From Natronolimnobius sp. AArcel1 (lineage in GTDB: Archaea; Halobacteriota; Halobacteria; Halobacteriales; Natrialbaceae): a DNA stretch of 64,000 bases. The DNA lies in the NCBI RefSeq assembly GCF_011043775.1, contig NZ_JAAKXY010000002.1:310001-374000 (forward strand), in the 5' to 3' direction. Numbering within the stretch: position 1 is the stretch's first letter; each line of letters begins with the position of its first letter. The position numbers and the translations under genes are program-made. The notes below the pieces were generated by a model, which was given only the letters and a program-made list of their open reading frames with translations, searched no databases and had not been told where the DNA came from. Of the stretch, positions 56,766 to 64,000 are shown piece by piece.

Positions 56766-57671
56766 TTAGGCAGAAAGTGACTGTATCAGTTCGACTGTGG
56801 AGCGAATCGTTACTGGTGCAACATCGGCAACGTCGGCAACGGCTGCCTGCGTGAGCGAGGGCGCGTCGTCGCAGTCCTGGGCTGCTTTGTAGAGACACCC
56901 ACCCGCGATACCGCTGGGATTGCGTCCGCTGACGCGTTCAGCATCGACTAAGGCGTTTGCATATCCGTGAGCACGTCGTTCGACAGTCGAACCCACATCG
57001 AGTTCCGAGGCATACCGGGGTAGATAATTGACTGGATTAATCGGTCCGGTCTCGAGTCCGAGTTCACGATTCAACGCGCTGTAGGCGGCGTTGAGTTCGC
57101 GTTCGTCAGCGTAGGCGATGGCCGTCACTTCGCCGATAGTCCGAGGATTCGAACGCGTTCGTGCGGTCGCGTAGACGGCAGCTGCGGCAAAGCCCTCGAG
57201 TGAGCGGCCCTGAAAGAGTCCGGCAGATTGTGCGGATTTAAACAGTGCACAGGCTTGGTCACGAACGTACGTTGGCAACGAGAGACGGGTTATGAGGCGT
57301 CGGATCTCGGAATTGCCAAACACCTGATTGCGTTCGGTTTTCGAGGAGACGCGTGCGCGATTGTGTTCGCGTCGTAGTCGAGCGATCTGTCGTCGTTTCC
57401 GTCCAGTGAGTCGTGTCTGATAGCTCGAGTTTGTGCTGTTGCCGTAGCCGATTTCGGTCGAGAGGCCGCGGTCGTGTCGTGATCGGGTAAGGGGGGCACC
57501 AGTTCGGCGACGATTGGACGACGAATCATCGAATGATCGCCACTCAGGGCCGCGATCAATTGCATCTTCGTCGGAAACAAGGCCGCAATTCTCACAGACA
57601 ATTTCTGTATTCAACCGTCGTAGTCTACCATTGCATTCGGGGCAGTTCCCGTTCGAATCAGATTTGGACAT
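56766..57671 (-). CDS. tfb: Transcription factor B (TFB)
   Basis: The protein has 301 residues. The N-terminal zinc ribbon is CPECNG and CENCGL, then the B-linker GAPLTRSRHDRGLSTEIGYG and two cyclin-like repeats (SAGLFQGRSLEGFAAAAVYA; GRNPSGIAGGCLYKAAQDC). TFB brings RNA polymerase to TBP-bound promoters. Haloarchaea carry several TFBs and it cannot be told which this is. It is convergent with mcm. Confidence 0.95.
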   Translation of the reverse strand: MSKSDSNGNCPECNGRLRRLNTEIVCENCGLVSDEDAIDRGPEWRSFDDSSSNRRRTGAPLTRSRHDRGLSTEIGYGNSTNSSYQTRLTGRKRRQIARLRREHNRARVSSKTERNQVFGNSEIRRLITRLSLPTYVRDQACALFKSAQSAGLFQGRSLEGFAAAAVYATARTRSNPRTIGEVTAIAYADERELNAAYSALNRELGLETGPINPVNYLPRYASELDVGSTVERRAHGYANALVDAERVSGRNPSGIAGGCLYKAAQDCDDAPSLTQAAVADVADVAPVTIRSTVELIQSLSA

Positions 57672-57850
57672 ACTAAATGTCTCTTAGTTAATGGTTGTTT
57701 TCCAACAGTATTTAAATTACACGGTAATATCTAAAATAATAGTGTTTTGGCATGGAATGACTGGTGTAGCGGGCGTGAATAGGTATTGGCGACATCCCCT
57801 AGACACAGTCGTTCGAAGTAACTACGGAAGGTATAGACGGTTGAGGAGAC

Positions 57851-58108
57851 CTACGGAACGAACGCGACTCCGAACAGTGAGAGTAAGATCACCAGCAGGG
57901 AGCCAGGAAAGCCACCGATGGCGACGATTGCGAGGGCGATCGGTGTGACGGCAACTTGTAATCCGAACATCGCCTGTGCAAGGAATAAAACGAGGAGTCC
58001 AACTGCAGCGTTCACGATAAACGGACGGACTGTCTGGATAATCGTCGACGCGCCGAGGACGACAACCAACACGACGATCAAGAGGAGGATCTCGAGTCCG
58101 GTGACCAT
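57851..58108 (-). CDS. BofA-like small membrane protein
   Basis: The protein has 85 residues from the ATG at 58108 (MVTGLEILLLIVV). Three hydrophobic segments with VRPFIVNAAVGLLVLF and IGGFPGSLLVILLSLFGVAF match the pro-sigma-K processing inhibitor BofA pattern found in many haloarchaea. No sporulation protease exists there, so the role is unknown, perhaps a membrane-protease regulator. The gene stands alone. Confidence 0.8.
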   Translation of the reverse strand: MVTGLEILLLIVVLVVVLGASTIIQTVRPFIVNAAVGLLVLFLAQAMFGLQVAVTPIALAIVAIGGFPGSLLVILLSLFGVAFVP

Positions 58109-58318
58109 GGGCGACACGATACTACCAACTGCAACTACTTACGCCGTTCGCACGACTGCAGAGGTTGCATCACAGCCACCCGCTGTGTGCTGATTAGTGA
58201 ATCATGTTCGTCTCACACCCACTCTTTCGCGAACTGTCTACGATACCGAGAGGATGGCCCAGTCGATCAGAGACGACATCTGTCGGATGGATACTGTTTA
58301 TCGGCGCAGAACGAAACC

Positions 58319-58327
58319 CTTTATAAT
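58319..58327 (+). promoter_or_regulatory. TATA box of tRNA-Pro
   Basis: TTTATAATC about 24-32 nt before the tRNA start fits an archaeal TATA element, with CG-poor flanks. Confidence 0.6.
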
Positions 58328-58350
58328 CTCCGCACGCAATCAAGATGTAC

Positions 58351-58423
58351 GGGATCGTGGGTTAGCCTGGTATACTTCGGGCCTTGGGTGCCCGTGACCC
58401 CGGTTCAAATCCGGGCGATCCCA
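58351..58423 (+). tRNA. tRNA-Pro (anticodon TGG)
   Basis: The 73-nt cloverleaf is complete: acceptor GGGATCG/CGATCCC, D arm, anticodon stem CGGGC/GCCCG with the 7-nt loop CTTGGGT (T33, anticodon TGG, G37) and T arm CCCGG-TTCAAAT-CCGGG. The discriminator is A and CCA is not encoded. A TATA-like element lies about 30 nt upstream. Anticodon TGG reads CCN proline codons ending A or G. Confidence 0.95.
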
Positions 58424-58672
58424 TATTTCTGCTGTACGTAACTCACTGAGTGCCAGCGATCGAAAACATGGTTCTGAATGCTTGCTTGATAGCACCTCGT
58501 GAGTCACGAGTCTTGAGGCGGATCCGAACGTAAGCGATACACACCCTATCGTAACGTCGCCTGAAATCGGGTGTGTCGTGTCTGAAAAGAGCGGCTATAC
58601 GAGAGTGTTCCACTCGAAGAGAGGGGGTTCAGCGGCGGAAACTGGAGGTACTGTGGCCGCGACGAAATCGTA

Positions 58673-58963
58673 TCAGTGGCCGGTAGAAACGGGTTCAGTC
58701 TGGGTCCCGGTGACGCCAGCCTCGGTCACGCTGATCGCGTCTGGACCGTCGACACGGATGCTGTATCCACAGTAGGTGAATTCAACCGTTGGAGTCTCCC
58801 AACTACCGGTCGTGTTTCGAAAGAGGGCCTCGAGTGCGTCAGTATCGACTGCGGTATGCAGTGGTGGCTGCATCGTTTCGGGTGCGACCCCCTCGTGTTC
58901 GGCGACTGTTGCAACGACGTTGTAACAGATCGACTGCTCCCCATCCATATGCTTCGGTGCCAC
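58673..58963 (-). CDS. HalOD1 output-domain protein
   Basis: The protein has 96 residues from a GTG at 58963, or 91 from the ATG at 58948. The pattern VVATVAEHEGVAPETM, then VDTDALEALFRNT and VEFTYCGYSIRVDGPDAISV is the HalOD1 domain, found at the end of haloarchaeal signalling proteins or alone. A similar gene lies at 59524-59805. The domain probably interacts with other signalling proteins. Confidence 0.85.
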   Translation of the reverse strand: MAPKHMDGEQSICYNVVATVAEHEGVAPETMQPPLHTAVDTDALEALFRNTTGSWETPTVEFTYCGYSIRVDGPDAISVTEAGVTGTQTEPVSTGH

Positions 58964-59103
58964 AAGTCAATATATAAATATCAGTGATTGTACCGTGACA
59001 AGTGTATGACGCCCGTCAGACGAGCCACAGTTGCTGGTCGTGTCTTGCAGGAGTAGGAATAGTTAAGTTCTGTTAGCCGAGGTACAGTAAACAAGAGCAT
59101 CGA

Positions 59104-59355
59104 ATGGCCGTCAGTGATCATGCCACCACTCCGCGGACAAAACTACGATTGTATCACACCGCGCGGTGGATGGGGCGTCTGTACGTAAGTGCTGTGGTCG
59201 TGACGCTTGCGTACGCCAGTATCTGGGCGGTCAACACTGCAGGACTCATCCCCGACGGCTACATTGGGACGCTCTGGGCTAGTCTCTCGGTACTACTCGT
59301 CATTATTGGTGCTGTACTCATCCCATTACTGCTGGCGACGACTCCCAACGCGTAG
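59104..59355 (+). CDS. Small two-helix membrane protein
   Basis: The protein has 83 residues from the ATG at 59104. Two hydrophobic segments (about 27-45 and 57-80) lie after a basic N-terminus with RTKLRLYHTARWMGRLY. No motif is recognised. The gene lies between two HalOD1 genes on the opposite strand and is followed by the third 84-bp palindrome. Confidence 0.6.
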   Translation: MAVSDHATTPRTKLRLYHTARWMGRLYVSAVVVTLAYASIWAVNTAGLIPDGYIGTLWASLSVLLVIIGAVLIPLLLATTPNA

Positions 59356-59362
59356 GACCGTT

Positions 59363-59446
59363 TATAATAGTCACTGCAAGTCAGTGCACACCTACTCGCA
59401 CGATGGCTGTGTGAGTCGTGTGTTCACAGGTTCAGTTGTTACTATA
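59363..59446. repeat. 84-bp palindromic element, copy 3
   Basis: It begins TATAATAGTCACTGCAAGTC and ends GGTTCAGTTGTTACTATA, with the same length as copies 1 and 2. The central arms CACACCTACTCGCAC and GTGTGAGTCGTGTG pair imperfectly and differ from the other copies. It lies between a small membrane gene and a HalOD1 gene, in convergent position. Confidence 0.85.
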
Positions 59447-59523
59447 GAGGTGACGAGCCATCAGCGCGGTTGCAGAACAGTTTTCGGTTGTGTCAGAGTA
59501 ACACACAGTAGTCCGTCTAACGG

Positions 59524-59805
59524 TTAGCCTTCACCGTCGGCGGGTTCCTGGGTGGCCCGTATTTTGCCCGTGGCGGTAACCCGGACAGTACAATCGAGAT
59601 AGGAGAATTCGATGTACCCATTCGAGTGCTCCTGGAAGATGGTCTCGAGTGCGTCAGGATCGATTGCGTCGAAAAGTGGGTCAGATAACTCGAGCACAGA
59701 TTCTTCACGGGCGTCGGCGACGACGCGAAGGATGGCGTGGGACAACGATTCATCGGCTTGTACATGATCGACAACAGGCTCTTCGCGGGCACCAGATCCA
59801 CTCAT
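59524..59805 (-). CDS. HalOD1 output-domain protein
   Basis: The protein has 93 residues. It follows the HalOD1 pattern: SLSHAILRVVADAREE, then FDAIDPDALETIFQEH and YIEFSYLDCTVRVTATGKI. It is a paralogue of the gene at 58673-58963. The N-terminus is acidic and free of other domains. The next gene upstream on this strand is not close; the Bat-like regulator ends 93 bp beyond the start. Confidence 0.85.
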   Translation of the reverse strand: MSGSGAREEPVVDHVQADESLSHAILRVVADAREESVLELSDPLFDAIDPDALETIFQEHSNGYIEFSYLDCTVRVTATGKIRATQEPADGEG

Positions 59806-59898
59806 GGCTGTACAAACAGAACCAGAGAGACGCGGATAGTCGTTTACCCTGTATGAATAACTGCTAGCGGGGACAGCGGTTAATGTTGATAAATCCGC

Positions 59899-62316
59899 TC
59901 AGTTGGCTTCGAAAAGCAGCGTCACCAGTTTTCGCTCGGCGGCGCGAATGTTCTCGGTCACCGTTGGCTGGGAGACGCCGAGTTGGTCAGCGATATCCTG
60001 GCCGGTGCTCTCTCGAGGTTTGTCAAAATACCCACTGTAGTAGGCTGCTCGCAACACTTCCTTTTGCCTGTCGCTCAACGTCTCCTCAAACGCCTGCTTA
60101 AATTCATCACGAACGTGAAAGTCACGCTCTCGAGACTCCTGTGCGGTGATAGAGACCGTCTCGAATCGCTGCTCGAGCATCGAAATAAACGAGCGGGTCG
60201 AGATGCTTTTGGGGAGTTCAACCGTGATGTTCGCTCGCTCGGCGGAGACGTCCATCGTATCGGGAACACCGCCGCGCTCGAGGACATGTTGGAACAGACA
60301 TGGGTTGTCGATGAGGCTGGTGTACAGATGGCCGTTCTCCCGTTCGACGACGTGTGAGACGTCGTCAATGCCGTAGCAACGTGTTGCTGCGGCTTCGACC
60401 GTTTCGCGATCACGGTCTCGAACGGTAAAGTACGTCTGTGGCAGCCCATTTTCCTGAGAAACGATCTCCTCAAAGTGGATTGACGTGCCAAGTTCTGCAG
60501 CGAGGCCGATACTCGGAAGTGAGCGATCCTCGATTTGTAGCTCTAACACGGTGAGTTCGCCGCTGATCAGTGCCTGTTGTTTCTCGCGTGCGTTGATCGC
60601 GTGACCGACGCTTTCGCCGATAGTTTCGATCGCCGCCGTCACCTGCTCATCGAACGCATTCAGACGTGCGGAATACATTGTGAGAACACCATACGTCGAT
60701 TCCTGGTAGATAACGGGAACGCTGGCGATTGAGCGATAGCCACGCCGGAGTGCATGACTTCGCCACGGTTCGAACGGTGGTTCACTGACTATCTCGTTGA
60801 TGATCGTTGTTTGCCCCGTCTCATACGTCGTCACTGCCGGCTCGAGTGCAGACTGCGTCTCGTTGGCAGTCACTGACTCGAGGTAGGTCTCGCCGGACGG
60901 GCCCGAGTGAGTCGGTGAGAGTGTCGTCGCACCATCGGACGGCCGTCCGAACCAGGCGAACTCGAGGAACGACGTTCGGGCGAGTTGCGTACAGACCATG
61001 CGTTCGATGTCGGCCCGCGATGTGGCATCAACCAGTTCCTGTGTCGCTCGCTGAAGCAAGGAGATGAGCTCCTCGAGTTCCTGAATCTGGTGTTGCTGGC
61101 GCTCGAGTGTCGATGCCTGTGTGTCAATCGTGTCACGATGTGTGGTCGTATCGAAGATTGCCTGTACCGTCGTCTGTATCGTCTGCAAGAATGCCTCGTC
61201 GGTGTCGGTCAGTGAAACGTATGCGGGATGAACAAGCATCAACACGCCGTGGCGGCCAAGCGGAACGAAGGTGAGACTGTCGATGGGGAGGTCACAAACG
61301 GCATCGGAGACGGCTGCTGATGGGAGCGGGATCGTCGAAATTACGTTATCACCGGAGTACGCGTCCCATGCGTGCTCAGAGACAGCAGACGGGAGCGACT
61401 CAAGTGTGGCAAGCGCCGGCTGTGAGTCGGTCTCTGGTTTGAGTTGACCTGCTGCGTTGTCATAGAGCCAACCGGTCGACAGCGTCGGGGAAAACAGTGT
61501 TTCGAGCAGCGAGATGGTAGACTCGAGGACCCGTGAGCGACAGTCAGTCTGGGTCCGCGTGATCGATTCGGCAAATCCGGTGAGGACGTCCAGTTGTCTG
61601 GACCGTGCGATGTGGTTGCTGAGCGTTTTTAGCACCTGGATGAGGTGATCGAGATCGGTCTCACCAGCGGGTGTAGACAAAGCGGTATCGGCTAACTCAT
61701 CAATGGCGACGTTCGAATACGCACCTATCGGCGTTCGGTACGTCGGATGCTGTGTGAGCGCTGTTTGAAGCATTGCGTCCGAAAACGCTGCCCGATCATA
61801 GAGACACAACGCGTGTACGGCGTGTTGCTCGACCAGCGTCTCAACCCGGCGTTCATATTCCTCGAGAATGGCTGGCTCGAGTGCGGCCGAAATAGGTTCG
61901 GAAAGTCGACCGACGACTCGGATCGGGTCGCCGTTCAAGTCATCAATATACTCAAGCAGCCAGCGAGCCATCGAGTCGGCGGTCACCGGTTCACTGGCCA
62001 GATACGTCTCCTCGAGTGGAACCAATAAGAGATCACCGCGATCGGTCGCCGCCGAGACGTCGATGCCGCGGGCTTTGAGCGCGGCCTCGAGGTCGGTTAG
62101 AAACGACGATGTGCCGGTTGCAATGCAAGTTTCGCCGATGTGAAGTCCACGAGAGAGCGACGCCGTCGCAGTCGCAAGTGTTTCTTGCAGCGTCTCACAA
62201 ACAGCGATGCTGTGGGCCGAGTCTTGGTCACCGGGTGACCCAAGCGGTGCCGTGCGGTAGTGTCGTCGGTGGTCACCGTCCTGTCGTGAGTCGATTCGCG
62301 CGTTCGTATCATCCAT
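59899..62316 (-). CDS. Bat-like multi-domain transcriptional regulator (MEDS/DICT, GAF, HTH_10)
   Basis: The protein has 805 residues. An N-terminal MEDS/DICT-like segment (LHIGETCIATGTSSFLTDLEAAL, LLLVPLEETYLA) is followed by GAF-like sensor domains (residues about 230-390 and 430-580), a Bat-associated region and a C-terminal HTH_10 (LSDRQKEVLRAAYYSGYFDKPRESTGQDIADQLGVSQPTV). Proteins of this type are named after the bacterio-opsin activator and respond to light, oxygen or small ligands. No opsin gene is adjacent. The target genes are unknown. Confidence 0.9.
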   Translation of the reverse strand: MDDTNARIDSRQDGDHRRHYRTAPLGSPGDQDSAHSIAVCETLQETLATATASLSRGLHIGETCIATGTSSFLTDLEAALKARGIDVSAATDRGDLLLVPLEETYLASEPVTADSMARWLLEYIDDLNGDPIRVVGRLSEPISAALEPAILEEYERRVETLVEQHAVHALCLYDRAAFSDAMLQTALTQHPTYRTPIGAYSNVAIDELADTALSTPAGETDLDHLIQVLKTLSNHIARSRQLDVLTGFAESITRTQTDCRSRVLESTISLLETLFSPTLSTGWLYDNAAGQLKPETDSQPALATLESLPSAVSEHAWDAYSGDNVISTIPLPSAAVSDAVCDLPIDSLTFVPLGRHGVLMLVHPAYVSLTDTDEAFLQTIQTTVQAIFDTTTHRDTIDTQASTLERQQHQIQELEELISLLQRATQELVDATSRADIERMVCTQLARTSFLEFAWFGRPSDGATTLSPTHSGPSGETYLESVTANETQSALEPAVTTYETGQTTIINEIVSEPPFEPWRSHALRRGYRSIASVPVIYQESTYGVLTMYSARLNAFDEQVTAAIETIGESVGHAINAREKQQALISGELTVLELQIEDRSLPSIGLAAELGTSIHFEEIVSQENGLPQTYFTVRDRDRETVEAAATRCYGIDDVSHVVERENGHLYTSLIDNPCLFQHVLERGGVPDTMDVSAERANITVELPKSISTRSFISMLEQRFETVSITAQESRERDFHVRDEFKQAFEETLSDRQKEVLRAAYYSGYFDKPRESTGQDIADQLGVSQPTVTENIRAAERKLVTLLFEAN

Positions 62317-62446
62317 AGTGAATCGTCGAGGTGACCAACCTTCCGTTCCTGCCGGTCTGGGAAGTCGAGGTACGGTACTGGTTCAACCGCGTAAAGGGTA
62401 ACGGATTAGGACTTTATAAAAGAACAGAACCAAATATATTTGTATG

Positions 62447-63094
62447 TTAGTCGTCCGACACCAGTGTCGATCGCACTAAATGCTGGGTTCCTCGCCGGAG
62501 GAGGCCGCTTGCTGAGGGTGCCGAAATACCGAACTCATCCGCCAGTTCCTGTAACGAAACGTCGCGTGGTTCCTCGAAGTAGCCCGTTTCCACGGCACTG
62601 ACAAGCAGTTCTCGCTGACGCGGTGTCAGCCCATAGCCAAGCGAGGAATCCAACGCTGACAATGAGTACAGGTGTCGAAGCACGAAGTGTAACCCGCAGT
62701 CGAGACACTGACTGCTAAACGTCGACAACCGATCATCACTGGGAAATCGAATCTCGAACTCCCAACCAGTCTCACGCCCACAGGCACCGAGCAAAACGGC
62801 ATCGCTCGCTTGCAATCCGTCGCACAAATCAGTCACCCGATCTGTCCACGTTGCATGGTACAGTCGACTATCACTCTCAGTCATCAGCGACTCGAGTGTC
62901 TCGAGAGCGGGATCTGAGCGCGCAAGCCGCTCGAATTCGTCGAATTTAGTTCCCCAGACCCAAAAAAGCGCCATTGTTGACAGCTGGGTTGGCACGATAC
63001 GTTCGAACTCGACGCGATCAACGCTCGGAAGCACAAGCGCTTCCTCGAGAACAAAAGATTCGGGTTCTAGTTCGAACTCGGCTATGATCCCCAT
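62447..63094 (-). CDS. HTH_10 (Bat-type) DNA-binding regulator
   Basis: The protein has 215 residues. The C-terminal HTH_10 reads LTPRQRELLVSAVETGYFEEPRDVSLQELADEFGISAPSASGLLRRG, typical of the haloarchaeal Bat family. The N-terminal 130 residues are a sensor-like domain with EFELEPESFVLEEAL. It lies 131 bp before the start of the large Bat-like gene, same strand, and is divergent from the OCD-like gene, which it could regulate. Confidence 0.88.
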   Translation of the reverse strand: MGIIAEFELEPESFVLEEALVLPSVDRVEFERIVPTQLSTMALFWVWGTKFDEFERLARSDPALETLESLMTESDSRLYHATWTDRVTDLCDGLQASDAVLLGACGRETGWEFEIRFPSDDRLSTFSSQCLDCGLHFVLRHLYSLSALDSSLGYGLTPRQRELLVSAVETGYFEEPRDVSLQELADEFGISAPSASGLLRRGTQHLVRSTLVSDD

Positions 63095-63270
63095 CGGCTA
63101 CCCCGACAACTAGAGCCTATACGAATAGGTTTGTCGAATCGGATAGTTATACTAATAAGCGACTCTCAGCGTCGTTGACGTAGTCGAAGAAAGTGGTGTT
63201 TCATTGCATTCAGAGTGATCGAGAGTCACGAAGTACAACGAGTTAAGTACACACACCAATATTTCCCAAT

Positions 63271-64000
63271 ATGAACACGCTATTATTAGACAGTAACGAT
63301 GTCGACGAGTATGCTACCCTCCCTGCAGTGATCGATGCTGTCGAAGATGCGTTCGCGGCGTTTGAACGTGGAACGACACAGATGCCAGCGAAGTCCTACA
63401 TTGATCTTCCGCAGTACAACGGCGATTTTCGCTCGATGCCGGCGTACCTCGATGCCGGCGACTGGGACGCTGCCGGTCTCAAGTGGGTAAACGTTCATCC
63501 AAACAATCCGACTGACCATGACCTGCCAACCGTTATCGGGACGATGATCTATTCCGATCCCGAAACCGCGTTTCCGCTCGCGATTATGGACGGGACGAGT
63601 CTGACAATGAAACGAACCGGCGCTGCCGCCGCCGTCGCAACGGACTACCTCGCACGCGAGGACGCAACAAGCCTTGGGATCGTCGGTGCCGGTGTTCAGT
63701 CGTACACCCAGTTACGTGCAATCAGTGAGGTCCGCCAGATCGAGACTGTCATCGTCTCCGATCAAGACGACGAGCGCGCCACGCGACTCGTCGAGACGTT
63801 CGACGCGGAGTTCGACATCCGTACCGGTTCGATCACCGAAGCGGGCCACTGCGACGTCCTCTCGACGGTGACCCCGGTCGACGACCCGATTATCTCTCGC
63901 GAGGATGTCGGCGAACAGACCCACATCAACGCGATCGGCGCCGACGCCGAGGGCAAACACGAACTCGCTGATTCTCTGCTCGAGGCGGCACGAATCGTGA
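63271..64000 (+). CDS. Ornithine cyclodeaminase/alanine dehydrogenase (OCD/Mu-crystallin family, partial)
   Basis: The frame opens at the ATG at 63271 and is still open at the right edge (243 codons visible). Family features are LKWVNVHPNNP (substrate Lys), MDGTSLTMKRTGAAAAVATDYLA, LGIVGAGVQSYTQLRAIS (GxGxxx nucleotide-binding) and TVTPVDDPII. The family includes ornithine cyclodeaminase and archaeal alanine dehydrogenase; which one cannot be decided. It is divergent from the HTH_10 regulator. Confidence 0.9.
   Translation, partial: MNTLLLDSNDVDEYATLPAVIDAVEDAFAAFERGTTQMPAKSYIDLPQYNGDFRSMPAYLDAGDWDAAGLKWVNVHPNNPTDHDLPTVIGTMIYSDPETAFPLAIMDGTSLTMKRTGAAAAVATDYLAREDATSLGIVGAGVQSYTQLRAISEVRQIETVIVSDQDDERATRLVETFDAEFDIRTGSITEAGHCDVLSTVTPVDDPIISREDVGEQTHINAIGADAEGKHELADSLLEAARIV

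Overview
The window is a piece of a haloarchaeal chromosome, most likely from the Natrialbaceae or a close relative. The proteins are very acidic, coding DNA is GC-rich with frequent CTCGAG, genes start close behind TATA boxes, and the information-processing genes are archaeal: TFB, aIF1, Orc1/Cdc6, MCM, thermosome, Rio1, a Dim2/Pno1-like KH protein and archaeal TrpRS. Genus-level placement is inference. Two genes run off the edges: a histidine kinase on the left and an ornithine cyclodeaminase/alanine dehydrogenase-family enzyme on the right.

Layout. 1-9.6 kb: sensor kinase with a degenerate receiver, a ThuA/Gfo-Idh-MocA sugar pair, a His-rich NicO-like metal transporter, a minus-strand run (DUF5789, two YciE-like proteins, a GCS2-like protein), MOSC protein, CMP-kinase-like protein and a glutamine amidotransferase. 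9.7-22.7 kb: SDR, amidase, DUF368 lipid-carrier flippase candidate, Fic protein, MutS-like ATPase with HhH, ASCH protein, membrane hydrolase-like protein, SAH/MTA deaminase-like amidohydrolase and a second Gfo-type oxidoreductase. 22.7-27.1 kb: AT-rich stretch of small membrane proteins around an Orc1/Cdc6 gene, then a nested palindrome. 27-40.7 kb: uvrB, aIF1, DUF192 lipoprotein, a phosphotransferase, uvrC, an ABC exporter pair, hicBA and ligA. 41-52.4 kb: an AT-rich potassium channel/RCK protein, 2Fe-2S ferredoxin, rio1 next to an RNA ligase, trpS, a phosphodiesterase, a KH protein, thermosome, asparaginase and DUF502. 52.6-64 kb: intein-containing mcm, tfb, BofA-like protein, tRNA-Pro(TGG), two HalOD1 proteins and two Bat/HTH_10 regulators.

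The most unusual signals are structural. (1) Three genes (the 22 kb Gfo gene, uvrC and ligA) each have a divergent partial copy of one end a few hundred bp away, with small cargo genes in between: a membrane peptide, a 52-residue zinc-finger protein plus a strongly folded RNA-like segment, and a hicBA toxin-antitoxin pair. These look like scars of one integration or recombination process. (2) A family of exactly 84-bp imperfect palindromes ending in TATA occurs three times complete and twice in part. (3) The MCM intein is about 642 residues and carries a LAGLIDADG endonuclease plus two helix-turn-helix-like segments; nearby extein DNA has different codon use, as expected from co-conversion. 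(4) Two proteins look like pseudoenzymes: the receiver has Glu in place of the phospho-acceptor Asp and no acidic pair, and the GCS2-like protein has lost its N-terminal glutamates.

All assignments come from reading sequence and translations; no database search was run. Identity figures are by-eye estimates.
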